A stretch of DNA of 51,521 nt from positions 1 to 51,521 of the forward strand of contig NZ_JANL01000041.1 of assembly GCF_000585255.1 (NCBI RefSeq). Direction: 5' to 3'. The notes under the pieces are model-generated. The model had not been told where the DNA came from. It saw only the letters and a program-made list of their open reading frames with translations, and ran no database searches. Source of the stretch: Alkalibacterium sp. AK22. Its GTDB lineage: Bacteria; Bacillota; Bacilli; Lactobacillales; Carnobacteriaceae_A. Shown here piece after piece: positions 1 through 8,355 of the stretch. Position 1 is the first letter of the stretch. Each line of letters opens with the position of its first letter. A program made the translations under genes and the position numbers.

Positions 1-73
1 TACATTCAACTGGCAGTAGTCATATACAAAGACGCTTGTCTTTTATATACAAAAACAAGATACTGTTTGTCTG

Positions 74-568
74 TCACTTAAGTAGTCTTGAAAACTGGTA
101 AAGAACTCCCCCACAGGCCAGCCAAAAAATAATGGTCTCTGCTGTTCTTCCGGTCCGGTAATACACGATTCTGAAGCCAAACTGAATACGTTTGTTGATG
201 ACCGGCTGCAGCCATGCTACTCCAGTCCTTGAAAAGGAATCCTGCACCAGATGGGCCAGGTAGCCCGCAATAAACCAACTGAGCCAGCTTGAAGGAAAAT
301 TGAATGAGGTAATCAATGCCTGGGCCAGCAGATAGAAAACACCGGTCCCCAGCAGAGAGTGGGCCAGGCCCCGGTGCCCAAAGACCTTGCCGATGCCCTG
401 ACTGATTCCCCCAGTCCGGTTCCCGATAAACGATTTCGGATGATCGATATCCGGCATGACAGACCCCAGCCCGAGGGCAAAAAGATTCCCTACAGTCACG
501 GGCCCGGTCATCGCCATCAGCGGCAGGGCAGTGGCATAGGTCACTGCTATATGTGTTTTATAAAGCAT
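74..568 (-). CDS. YdjM/DUF457-like membrane-bound metal-dependent hydrolase
   Basis: A 164-residue membrane protein of the YdjM/YfhP type (DUF457, predicted metal-dependent hydrolases; substrate not established for the family). Conserved polar residues sit where the family has its presumed metal ligands: His6 near the N-terminus, the MPDIDHP segment (Asp40, Asp42, His43), GHRGLAHS (His65, His70) and HLVQDS (His106, Asp110). Hydrophobic stretches at about residues 10-35, 70-90, 95-105 and 145-160 look like membrane segments. The ATG is preceded by AAAGGAG at good spacing, and the length is normal for the family. It stands alone on the minus strand, so no partner is suggested. Family assignment is firm; the biochemical role is unknown. 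Confidence 0.8.
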   Translation of the reverse strand: MLYKTHIAVTYATALPLMAMTGPVTVGNLFALGLGSVMPDIDHPKSFIGNRTGGISQGIGKVFGHRGLAHSLLGTGVFYLLAQALITSFNFPSSWLSWFIAGYLAHLVQDSFSRTGVAWLQPVINKRIQFGFRIVYYRTGRTAETIIFWLACGGVLYQFSRLLK

Positions 569-816
569 GAACTGACTCCTTTTTATTAAATAGTAGGGAG
601 AGCTTAAAAAGCCTCCCCTTTTTAGCCTTTCAATAAGTCAGTCTGTTCATCTGTCTGTTGACACTGAAATCTGTGACTTCCTACGGCTTCGCCTTTTTTC
701 AGGCCAAAGACAGAGGGCCTGCTGTTTGTCCCTATGGCTTCTCTGCTCTTCGCCTTGTTCTTGCATCCTGTGAATGCAGTCTGTAAAGTAAAAATGAATC
801 GGAAGCTGATGTGTGG

Positions 817-1596
817 TCAGTCAATCAGTCCGAAATGTTTAAGGCCTTCTCTAATTCCACCGTCAGTATTTGCTGACGTAACATAATCGGCCAGCTCTTT
901 CACCTCGTTCAGTCCGTTAGCCATGGCCACGCTGTGATCTGCCCGGCTGAGCATTTCTTTGTCGTTGGCTCCATCACCGAAGGCATACAGAGGGACATCT
1001 GTCATGCCAGCTGCATCAAGCAAAGCATCGATGCCTTTTGCTTTATTGTGCCCTTTGGAGATTGTATCTATACTAAAAGGAGTGTTTCTGAAAAAGGACA
1101 AGTCATCAAAGCTCTGAGTGATCTGATGATCGTTAGCCGGCTCTTCATTCAAGACCAACATCATCAGGATATCCTCTTTTTCATCCAGCTCTGCATCCAC
1201 TGCCGGTGGCTCTTCATGAATAAAGCCATAGGCCTTTCTGATTGTGTCATTGTGGAAGGTAGCCCGTATCTTATCCGGACTGTAAAGTGAAAGGGCCAAG
1301 TTCTTTTCTGCTGTCAGGTTCTTCATTTTTTTAACGATGGAAGGGGAAATAACATTTCTAAACACTTCTTCACCTTCATAATGGATGTACTGCCCATTCA
1401 AAGTGATATAAGAGTCGATAACCGTTTCTTCCAAAATATGCTGAATTTCAATCTGGCTTCGGCCGGTCGCAATAAAAGGGACGGCTCCCTTCTGCTTCAA
1501 CTCTGACAGGGCTTTTTTTACATCCTCATCAATCATGGAATCTGCATTTAAAAGTGTGCCATCTAAATCAAAAAATACTAGTGCTGTCGGTTTCAT
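817..1596 (-). CDS. Cof-type HAD-IIB phosphatase
   Basis: A 259-residue haloacid dehalogenase superfamily hydrolase of the Cof/IIB subfamily, which dephosphorylates sugar phosphates, flavin mononucleotide or related small molecules in the cytoplasm. The nucleophile motif FFDLDGT gives Asp10 and Asp12; the ATGRS segment near residue 45 supplies motif II; and GDGANDKEM near residue 208 is the Mg-binding motif IV. The cap domain of about 100 residues lies between motifs II and III as expected for IIB members. The start is supported by AAAGGAG upstream. Substrate cannot be read from sequence. It is monocistronic, with a hairpin 200 bp upstream separating it from the permease gene. Confidence 0.88.
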   Translation of the reverse strand: MKPTALVFFDLDGTLLNADSMIDEDVKKALSELKQKGAVPFIATGRSQIEIQHILEETVIDSYITLNGQYIHYEGEEVFRNVISPSIVKKMKNLTAEKNLALSLYSPDKIRATFHNDTIRKAYGFIHEEPPAVDAELDEKEDILMMLVLNEEPANDHQITQSFDDLSFFRNTPFSIDTISKGHNKAKGIDALLDAAGMTDVPLYAFGDGANDKEMLSRADHSVAMANGLNEVKELADYVTSANTDGGIREGLKHFGLID

Positions 1597-1795
1597 TTTT
1601 TCTGCTCCTTTTCCTGCGTTGTATTTATTTGCTTACGCTGACCTTGCCTCGTTTTTATCCGCACATTCTTTTATACATCGATTTACTTTATAGTCCTCAA
1701 GTGTTTAGTATATCTGCTCCGGCCGCTATTGTCTATCATCCTGAGCCCTATAGATCAGTCTACTCTCCTTAAGCTTTCCCACAGACATAAAACAG

Positions 1796-1835
1796 AAAAA
1801 GCTGACCATGCAGGACTCTGCACACTCAGCTTTTT
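1796..1835. terminator. Bidirectional hairpin terminator
   Basis: AAAAAGCTGA pairs with TCAGCTTTTT, and inside it TGCAG pairs with CTGCA. The A-run and T-run at both ends make it usable from either strand. It lies between the AI-2E permease gene and the HAD gene, and should end permease transcription. The rest of the 1597-1892 gap shows nothing recognisable. Confidence 0.8.
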
Positions 1836-1892
1836 CATTTCATCACTAATGGCACTTTTTTGCTAGAAATCAAATAGTACACTGTTTGAAGC

Positions 1893-3017
1893 TCAGGCTT
1901 CACTTTCTTCTTCATAACCTCTGAGCATCCATATCTTCATGCCGTGAACGACCAGTACCCGGAAAGTGGCGTAGAAAGGTACGGCCAGGATCATGCCGAT
2001 GAGTCCAATCAGCTGAGCTGCAATCAGGATTAGAAAAATGATCATAATGGGATGAATCTTGAGCTTCTTGCCGATGACTTGGGGAGCAATCAGATTACTT
2101 TCAATCTGCTGGATCACAACAACAGCAATGATTGTCGCCAAGGCCGCATAGGGCGAGGTGAAGATGGCGACCATAACGGCCGGCACGCTGCCAATCCAGG
2201 GTCCAAAATAAGGGATCAGATTCGTCACCCCCGCAATAACTCCAAGGAGTAAGGCATATTCCAGGCCAATGACAAGAAAAGCGACAAAGCACAGAATACC
2301 GACAAAGAGACAAACGATTCCCTGTCCTTGAATATAGGAGGAAAGGGTATGGTCAATGTCTTCAAGTATGCTTCGGACTTCCTTCTGCTGTCTAGGATGA
2401 AAAACCCGTATAAAGCTTTCATAAAAAGTGCTGGAGTCTTTCAGAATATAGAATAAAAGAATCGGCAGCAGTAAAAGGACAAACAGCACACTGGCGACTG
2501 TCCCTACAAGCGACCCGAGTCCGCTGATCAGCCCTCGACCCATCGTGTTCAAGGTATTGGTGATTGTTTCTATATACTCATCGAGGTTGATAAACTGCTC
2601 ATCTTCAAGCTGGCTAATCCGGTTGAACAGGTCCACTTCCAGTACCCAATCTTCAACACTGGCGATAATGTTAGGGATGTTGTTAGCCAGACTCATGATC
2701 TGATCCTGCAGAATCGGCCCGAGAGACACTAGGCCAAAAGTGAGGGTCCCTCCCAGGATGATATAGACGATAAGAATAGCCAGACCTTTGGGTATTTTCT
2801 TGTTCAGAAGTTTAACGAACGGGCGCAGCAGGTAAAACAGAAAGCCCGTTAGAATCAGCGGGATAAAGACCGTCTGAAAAGCCACCCGAACAGGTGTAAA
2901 CAGCCAGTCGATTCGGCTACCGACATAAATAATCAGAAAGAGCAGCAAGATATTCTTCCCTATGTTGAACCATTTATCGCTAAAGCTTTTCCGCTTCTTT
3001 TTGTGTGTACTTTCCAC
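1893..3017 (-). CDS. AI-2E family transporter (PerM/YdbI-like permease)
   Basis: A 374-residue polytopic membrane protein of the AI-2E/PerM family; substrates vary and are mostly unproven. Paired hydrophobic segments lie near the N-terminus (about 20-40 and 45-70), and a cluster of segments covers the second half, with the typical GVIAGVTNLIPYFGPWIGS stretch seen in this family. The open frame extends upstream into the displaced ssrA fragment, giving a 476-residue frame that is an artefact. A GTG at 3017 is chosen: it has AGGAG upstream (spacing about 10) and gives the usual family length. An ATG at 3092 lacks a convincing ribosome binding site. It is the first gene beyond the left end of the integrated element. 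Confidence 0.8.
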   Translation of the reverse strand: MESTHKKKRKSFSDKWFNIGKNILLLFLIIYVGSRIDWLFTPVRVAFQTVFIPLILTGFLFYLLRPFVKLLNKKIPKGLAILIVYIILGGTLTFGLVSLGPILQDQIMSLANNIPNIIASVEDWVLEVDLFNRISQLEDEQFINLDEYIETITNTLNTMGRGLISGLGSLVGTVASVLFVLLLLPILLFYILKDSSTFYESFIRVFHPRQQKEVRSILEDIDHTLSSYIQGQGIVCLFVGILCFVAFLVIGLEYALLLGVIAGVTNLIPYFGPWIGSVPAVMVAIFTSPYAALATIIAVVVIQQIESNLIAPQVIGKKLKIHPIMIIFLILIAAQLIGLIGMILAVPFYATFRVLVVHGMKIWMLRGYEEESEA

Positions 3018-3215
3018 TCTTTTTCCATCTCCTATTGTGCAGTATTTTTTACTTATTGTTGGGTACAGTTCCGCTGATTTGTTTATGTACATCCGGTCAC
3101 GTTCGTTTGTTGAACTGCCTAGCTTCAGTATAAAGTATTTTACAAGGAAAAGGAATATGTTGTTAAAGACGGGGAAGCCTCTGGGAGAAGGTTCATTCAG
3201 TCCTGTCTTTTCCAT

Positions 3216-3256
3216 AAAAAAGCCTGCAAATACTGACTGATCAGCACTTACAGGCT
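3216..3256 (-). terminator. Displaced original ssrA terminator
   Basis: On the minus strand AGCCTGTAAGTGCTGA pairs with TCAGTATTTGCAGGCT and is followed by six T. It sits just past the displaced 3' end of ssrA, where the tmRNA terminator would have been before the element inserted. It closely resembles the hairpin at 17248-17288 next to the intact ssrA. Confidence 0.75.
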
Positions 3257-3274
3257 CTTCTTGACGGTTGATTC

Positions 3275-3351
3275 TATGGAGTTGAGGGGAGTCGAACCCC
3301 TGTCCAGACACATTGCCACTCAAGTATCTACGTTCATAGTCTTACTACTTA
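3275..3351 (-). repeat. Left attachment repeat: displaced 3' end of ssrA
   Basis: This 77-bp stretch is identical to 17298-17374. On the minus strand it is the 3' end of tmRNA, including the T-arm (GGGGTTCGACTCCCC) and acceptor strand (CAACTCC). It lacks the rest of the gene, so it is a remnant and not a second tmRNA. Identity stops abruptly at both edges, as expected for a site-specific recombination duplication. Confidence 0.93.
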
Positions 3352-3534
3352 GATTGATACAGCAATGTTTTTAACTTCTCCTATTGTAAGGGAGACGGAC
3401 AATTCCACGAATTTAGTTCGAAGTGTTTTAATTAGAGTATAACTTATAAGTTTATAAGTCAATAATAATTTAAAAAAATATTATTGGCTCTCCCTACTAT
3501 CTAAAATGAACCTAAATATAAACTTATATCATAA

Positions 3535-6312
3535 TTACCTGTCAAATCTTTTTTTCAAGTAAAGCTTCATAATGAATTCAAGTCGTTCATTATCATTATC
3601 GAATCCGTCTGTCTTGTAAAGCCTCTCAACAGCATCATCAAGAAGTTGATGAGATTTTTTTAAATCTATAGGCATAAACAGTGGATCGTATAAGTCTGCT
3701 AAGGAATTACCTTTTTCTAAATAATCATTGCGTTTCTTTAACATAATAGAAGCCAATTTTTTTATATTTTCTTTCTTCTCATCTGTTACCTCAGGAAAAA
3801 CAAAATTATTGTAGACAAGACTATTTGAATATCTATAGTCCCCTTTTAATTTTCCTCCTACAGTCTTCAGCCAAAGCGTGTGCATTCTCGTTTCTAAAAC
3901 TCCGAATATGAATAAGTCTGAATTTGGTAGTACAAAAGCAGAATCTGAAGCAATTGTAGGCCACTCTTCAAAGCCCATAGGTATATACTCTCTTCTTATA
4001 GACGATACTCTCGGTATAATTAAAAAAGTATCTTTAACTACCCTATCTTCACCTAACAGATATGGAACTTCTGCTAACTCATTCGTCTTTTTTCTTCTAC
4101 TACTCAATCTATAAGCTTTTACAGCTTCAACTCTGGATTTTATTTCTGAATTACTTCTCATTAACGATAGAGGAGCATCTTTAAGATAAATTATATATCT
4201 TTTTTCATTTCTTATTAATTCTTTTGAGCCTATAAAAGGATGTATATAAGGGGTTAGTTCTGGATGAAGTTTTATAATATTATTTTTTTCTTCACTACTT
4301 AATATCAAGTTTCCTCCATCATTAGCCATACTCCCAAAATGCATTTTCTGATAACTCGAAATTTGATTAGACGACTTAGTTAATAGTAGTGGTGAGGACT
4401 CTAGGAGATATTCATTTATGACTGATACTTTTTTTGAATTGGGATTTCCATTTAAAGTTTCATATTCAAATATATATTTATCCTTTTTCTTTAATTTGGA
4501 AAATCCTATAATTACTACGAAAACATTAGCTTCATTATCCCAATTAAACGTTTGGTGAGCAAAATTAATAGATATATTTCTATTAAATATATCTTTCCAA
4601 AGTAACGCTGCTTGCTCCCCTTGGACAATAGAATTTGTTGAGACCAGTGCCGCATCTATAGTACCATTATAACTCATCATTATAGCCGCTTTATGATACC
4701 ATCCAGCAACATAATCTAAATTACCAGCTTTCTTATCTCCAAAAACTTTCTTTAGCTCTTCCTTTTGCTCAGAGCTCATTAATCGTGCTCCTATAAATGG
4801 TGGGTTGCCTATAATATAATTTAATTTCTGGGGACTAATTACTTCTCGCCAATCGAGTTGCATTGCATTGTCTGTATATATTTTAGCCCCTGTTTGCAAA
4901 GGTAACCTCACAAAGTATCTACTAAATTTATTAGAAGTTTCTATATTCATTAGATGGTCCATCAACCATAAACCTAATTTAGCAATGGATGCTGCGTAAG
5001 GCTCTATTTCAATACCATAAAAATTATTAACATTAACTCTTATGCTGTCTTCTACACTAAATAAAGTATCTTGGTAATCTTTATAATGAAGTTCGTCTGC
5101 ACTTACTGAACTGATATTTCTATTAGAAGCCAAGAATTCCTCAACTCTAATTAATCGAATTACCTCATTTTCCAATCTCCTTAGCTCTCTGTAAGCTAGT
5201 ATTAAAAAGTTACCTGAGCCACAAGCGGGATCGAGAAAATTGAGATTAGATACTTTATCATGAAACTCTAAATACCTATTTAATCTACCCGATTTATATT
5301 TGGTTATTGACTCAAGTTCATCGTGTAAATCATCTAGAAACAAAGAATTAACTACTTTCATAATGTTGACTTCAGATGTGTAATGAGCACCCAAATTATG
5401 TCTCTCTTTTTCATTTAGTGCCCCTTCAAACATTGAACCGAAGATAATTGGACTTATCTGACTCCAATCTAATTTAGAAACCTCTAATAGCATATTTCTA
5501 ACTTCTTCCGTCAGAGAAATTCCAGATGGAATCGCTACCTTAAATAAACCACCATTAATATATCTAAAACCGAGAAATTCTTTACTTTGATAGCGATCTT
5601 CTTCAGGGGTGTTAAGAACTATAAACAGGTTTGATAATTTATCTAATAAATCCGATCCATCCTCCGCAGTATTATTAATTAGAAATTGTCGAAACTGATT
5701 TTTTTCAAAAATTCCAGTATCATCTGCAAATAAGCAAAAAACTAATCTCGTCATAATCAAAGTAGAAGCGTTTGGTGGATAGTTCATTTTTCTAAGTAAA
5801 TGATGCAATTTTTCTAGTAAAACTGCTGCTTCCTTATTGACTGGATTTTGTGGAGTAGTTACTATGATTTCTTTATTAGTCAGAAAGTTAAATGTTTCAA
5901 TATATTTATGTAATTCTTTTACTGGAAATTTAATTTCGTGATTGTTGTCTAGATTAATTAATTGAATATATTCAAAGTCACATAACATTACATATTGAGG
6001 AATGTCCTCATCTTTTAGCTTCATAACATACTGATAGGCTTGTGATTTGGCTTTATCTAATGATTTTCCTTTACTCTTCATTTCAATCAAAATAACACCA
6101 TTTAAAAGATGATCGACATACACTTGTCTGGATTCAGTTTTTACTCTCCATTCAAATCCAGCATTTACTTTTCTTTTAGGAATATCAAAAATTCCTTCTA
6201 AAAAATCTTTAATCCATGATTGAGCTTGCTGTCGTTCGTCTGCATCGTTGCTATGATGCTTTTCAAATACTAAAGCTCTATTTCTTAAATCATCTAATGT
6301 TAAGTGACTCAA
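3535..6312 (-). CDS. MmeI-like type IIL restriction-modification enzyme
   Basis: A 925-residue single-chain restriction enzyme and adenine methyltransferase. The N-terminus has a PD-(D/E)XK nuclease core: Asp67, then Glu77-Met78-Lys79, the same D-x9-E-x-K spacing known for MmeI (919 aa). A helical spacer follows, then the gamma-class N6-adenine methyltransferase with DPACGSGNF at 361-369 (AdoMet binding) and NPPF at 503-506 (catalysis). The C-terminal third (about 620-880) should hold the target recognition domain, so its specificity could be inferred from that part. The start is TTG: an ATG is absent and AGGAGGGG lies seven bases upstream. It is the last gene before the left end of the element, 50 bp after the HEPN gene. 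Confidence 0.88.
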   Translation of the reverse strand: MSHLTLDDLRNRALVFEKHHSNDADERQQAQSWIKDFLEGIFDIPKRKVNAGFEWRVKTESRQVYVDHLLNGVILIEMKSKGKSLDKAKSQAYQYVMKLKDEDIPQYVMLCDFEYIQLINLDNNHEIKFPVKELHKYIETFNFLTNKEIIVTTPQNPVNKEAAVLLEKLHHLLRKMNYPPNASTLIMTRLVFCLFADDTGIFEKNQFRQFLINNTAEDGSDLLDKLSNLFIVLNTPEEDRYQSKEFLGFRYINGGLFKVAIPSGISLTEEVRNMLLEVSKLDWSQISPIIFGSMFEGALNEKERHNLGAHYTSEVNIMKVVNSLFLDDLHDELESITKYKSGRLNRYLEFHDKVSNLNFLDPACGSGNFLILAYRELRRLENEVIRLIRVEEFLASNRNISSVSADELHYKDYQDTLFSVEDSIRVNVNNFYGIEIEPYAASIAKLGLWLMDHLMNIETSNKFSRYFVRLPLQTGAKIYTDNAMQLDWREVISPQKLNYIIGNPPFIGARLMSSEQKEELKKVFGDKKAGNLDYVAGWYHKAAIMMSYNGTIDAALVSTNSIVQGEQAALLWKDIFNRNISINFAHQTFNWDNEANVFVVIIGFSKLKKKDKYIFEYETLNGNPNSKKVSVINEYLLESSPLLLTKSSNQISSYQKMHFGSMANDGGNLILSSEEKNNIIKLHPELTPYIHPFIGSKELIRNEKRYIIYLKDAPLSLMRSNSEIKSRVEAVKAYRLSSRRKKTNELAEVPYLLGEDRVVKDTFLIIPRVSSIRREYIPMGFEEWPTIASDSAFVLPNSDLFIFGVLETRMHTLWLKTVGGKLKGDYRYSNSLVYNNFVFPEVTDEKKENIKKLASIMLKKRNDYLEKGNSLADLYDPLFMPIDLKKSHQLLDDAVERLYKTDGFDNDNERLEFIMKLYLKKRFDR

Positions 6313-6362
6313 CAGTACCCCTCCTGTAAGTTATTATAATTCGATAATATTGTTTAGTAATG

Positions 6363-7643
6363 TTACCGATTATCATTTAGTTCTTTGTCGTCAAAGTTAT
6401 TTATGAACCCACTGATAAAGAATTGATTCCCCCTGTAATAATTTAAATAATTATGTTCAATGAAGTTCGGCCGATTTAATATAAAAATATCGGAGTAATC
6501 TTTATTGTCTGAAAGTTGATTAAACTCTGGAAAAGTATATTTGGGTACATCAATTTTAGCCATGATACTTGCTATATCATCAATATTAGGCATTTCAACT
6601 TTAGGTACCATACTTGCCAAATCAATAGCCTTTGGAATATTTAATTTAGTTAAAAATATTTCATTTTTAGCCATAGTGTCTGCCAGTATTTTAAAAGATT
6701 CTTGAACATTCTTTACCAATTCGGGTAAATTCTTTAGTATACTAGCAAAATCGATTATCATAGATCGATTTTGATGGCTCACAATATTATCGTTAGCTTT
6801 CTGTATTTTTGGAATTAAGTAATTTAGATTTTTAGTCACATTCTCATAGGATTTTTTTGAAAAATACCTATGATGAGCTATTTTATCTCGTTCTTTTTTA
6901 ATCTCTTTCATTATTTTTTCTGGATTTTCCACCTTAGCAAACTTGTAAAAGTGCTTGTCCCATAGTGAATAAGGTTTGGCTTTTTCAATAAGCTGAACGA
7001 GCTCCTCTTTATTCATTTTTTTTATGTCCTCAGTGTTAAATATTTCATTGAAATTCTGAGAGTTTAGAAGTAATCTTTTTTTAAAAAACAAATCTTCTAA
7101 CTTAGATAATGATAACTTTTCCAATCCCTTTTCTATATTGTCTTTATTTCCTGCACCTTTGAAATCAGGTACTTGAGTTAATATAATTTTACTCCAATCC
7201 TTACTATGCAACGGTACAAATATTGATATAATAAGTTTCCTTAAACTTCGTTCATACACTGCCAGATGTTTAAATGTTCTTATAGAGTAATACATAGACA
7301 AATTGTCTTCAATAGCTATAGAGTAAAATTTGTTATTAGTGTTTTTTGAAATTTTAAGCAAAACTTCAGATAATACTTTGGCAGCTCTCTCTTTATTTTT
7401 TTCATAATAAATACCAATTTTCAAAGATACGGTTTCTTCATTTTTATAGTTGCTAAAAACTTCATAGTAGCACTTATAATTTTTATTATTATACTGAAAG
7501 TCAAAATTTTGTTTGCCTATTCTAATAATTTTTGTGTCTGAATTTTTGTTCTTTCTTTCAATGCTAAAAAGCTCTTCAAAGAATAAATCAAGATCGACTG
7601 TTTCTCGTAATACGTAGTAATACTCATTATAGATTTCCTTCAA
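6363..7643 (-). CDS. HEPN-domain protein, putative abortive-infection RNase
   Basis: A 426-residue protein with a central HEPN-like helical region (about 115-285) resembling the Swt1-type HEPN found in toxins and Abi proteins. It opens with a YERSLRKLI helix and closes with ERDKIAHHRY, where Arg252 and His257 form the R-x4-H RNase signature. Residues 1-110 form a mixed alpha/beta region that I do not recognise; 290-426 is a long helical tail with repeated short IPKAID/VPKVEMP-like segments. The start codon is TTG with AGAGGTGAT just upstream. It lies between an unknown 81-aa gene and the MmeI-like enzyme, so it may act as a backup suicide effector. HEPN assignment rests on motif and helix pattern only. 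Confidence 0.65.
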   Translation of the reverse strand: MKEIYNEYYYVLRETVDLDLFFEELFSIERKNKNSDTKIIRIGKQNFDFQYNNKNYKCYYEVFSNYKNEETVSLKIGIYYEKNKERAAKVLSEVLLKISKNTNNKFYSIAIEDNLSMYYSIRTFKHLAVYERSLRKLIISIFVPLHSKDWSKIILTQVPDFKGAGNKDNIEKGLEKLSLSKLEDLFFKKRLLLNSQNFNEIFNTEDIKKMNKEELVQLIEKAKPYSLWDKHFYKFAKVENPEKIMKEIKKERDKIAHHRYFSKKSYENVTKNLNYLIPKIQKANDNIVSHQNRSMIIDFASILKNLPELVKNVQESFKILADTMAKNEIFLTKLNIPKAIDLASMVPKVEMPNIDDIASIMAKIDVPKYTFPEFNQLSDNKDYSDIFILNRPNFIEHNYLNYYRGNQFFISGFINNFDDKELNDNR

Positions 7644-7706
7644 AAAATCACCTCTCTTTACTAAGGTTTTTAAAAAACAAGTCCTATCTGTTTAAACCAT
7701 GCTTTA

Positions 7707-7952
7707 TTATTTAGACAAATTTAACTCTTCTAAAAATTTTAATAATTCATGAAAGCTAGTTGAACGCTGTTCACTATGTGCTATTTCATTAAGTGAATTA
7801 GTGATTTCTGGAAGTGCATCTATATCTTTTTCAATTCCTTTCGACGCATATGAAAATATCTGATTGTTTTTATCATGACGAATATCATATTCTTCATGAA
7901 TTTTATTTTGCAGATATAAAATAAGTTGGTTGCGCAAGTCTTCTGCTGTCAT
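7707..7952 (-). CDS. Small unrecognised protein (81 aa)
   Basis: I do not recognise this family. The 81-residue product is predicted helical, charged and soluble, beginning MTAEDLRNQLILYLQNKI, with no membrane segment, cysteine motif or obvious DNA-binding helix-turn-helix. AAAGGAG lies seven bases before the ATG, so it is likely translated. It precedes the HEPN gene by 63 bp on the same strand. Small proteins next to HEPN genes are often antitoxins or partner subunits, but nothing in this sequence proves that here; it lacks the MNT nucleotidyltransferase signature that typifies one known HEPN antitoxin class. Confidence 0.6.
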   Translation of the reverse strand: MTAEDLRNQLILYLQNKIHEEYDIRHDKNNQIFSYASKGIEKDIDALPEITNSLNEIAHSEQRSTSFHELLKFLEELNLSK

Positions 7953-8135
7953 AGTTACTCTCCTTTAGCATGTGTAAGTTCTAATCAAATGTAAACTTAT
8001 CTAGGAATTAAATAGCTCCGAAACTGAAAAAACGTAAGAGAACTGATTTAGCACATGTGAGATAAATTCTTTTTAAGAAATACTTGTCATGAACCACTGG
8101 CGTGACAAATATGAATAATTACACCCGTTGATAAA

Positions 8136-8354
8136 TTATAAGTCTTCCCAAATTTGTTCTGTATATTCGATTTCTTTATCTTTTGATCGAGCTTTTATTG
8201 AATCCTTAATACTATGTCTTTCACAAGGTACATAAGTAATCGAATTATCATCCCCTACAAGAACAATATATTCTTCTCCCACTTTAATGTCTAATTCTTT
8301 CGGGACATCTAATACAATATTATTACCATCAAGCCTAGATTTGTATGTTTTCAT
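8136..8354 (-). CDS. AbrB/MazE-like small DNA-binding or antitoxin protein
   Basis: A 72-residue protein whose first 45 residues follow the swapped-hairpin AbrB/MazE pattern (short strands, a VPKEL segment, GEEYIVLV), followed by an acidic C-terminal tail ending YTEQIWEDL, as in antitoxins whose tail wraps a toxin. The ATG lies one base after the stop of the 432-aa gene, with GGGAG inside that gene's end, so the two are translationally coupled. No MazF or other known toxin is adjacent; the downstream 183 bp is non-coding. It could autoregulate the operon, or neutralise the 432-aa protein. Fold assignment is by pattern only. Confidence 0.6.
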   Translation of the reverse strand: MKTYKSRLDGNNIVLDVPKELDIKVGEEYIVLVGDDNSITYVPCERHSIKDSIKARSKDKEIEYTEQIWEDL

Positions 8355-8355
8355 A

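Noticed and set aside
22-50. Terminator for the YdjM-like gene
   Set aside because: AAAGAC-gctt-GTCTTT is a small stem, but no T-run follows on the minus strand, so it is too weak to call.
3018-3323. N-terminal extension of the AI-2E permease to give 476 residues
   Set aside because: The extra 102 codons run through the ssrA terminator and the displaced ssrA fragment, and the family is about 350-390 residues long. The GTG at 3017 has a ribosome binding site.
3275-3351. A second tmRNA or a tRNA
   Set aside because: Only the 3' end with the T-arm is present; there is no 5' acceptor strand, tag frame or D-arm region on the left side.
8136-8354. Classical MazEF toxin-antitoxin pair
   Set aside because: No MazF-like, PIN or other known toxin lies directly downstream; only an unknown 81-aa gene is found after a 183-bp gap.
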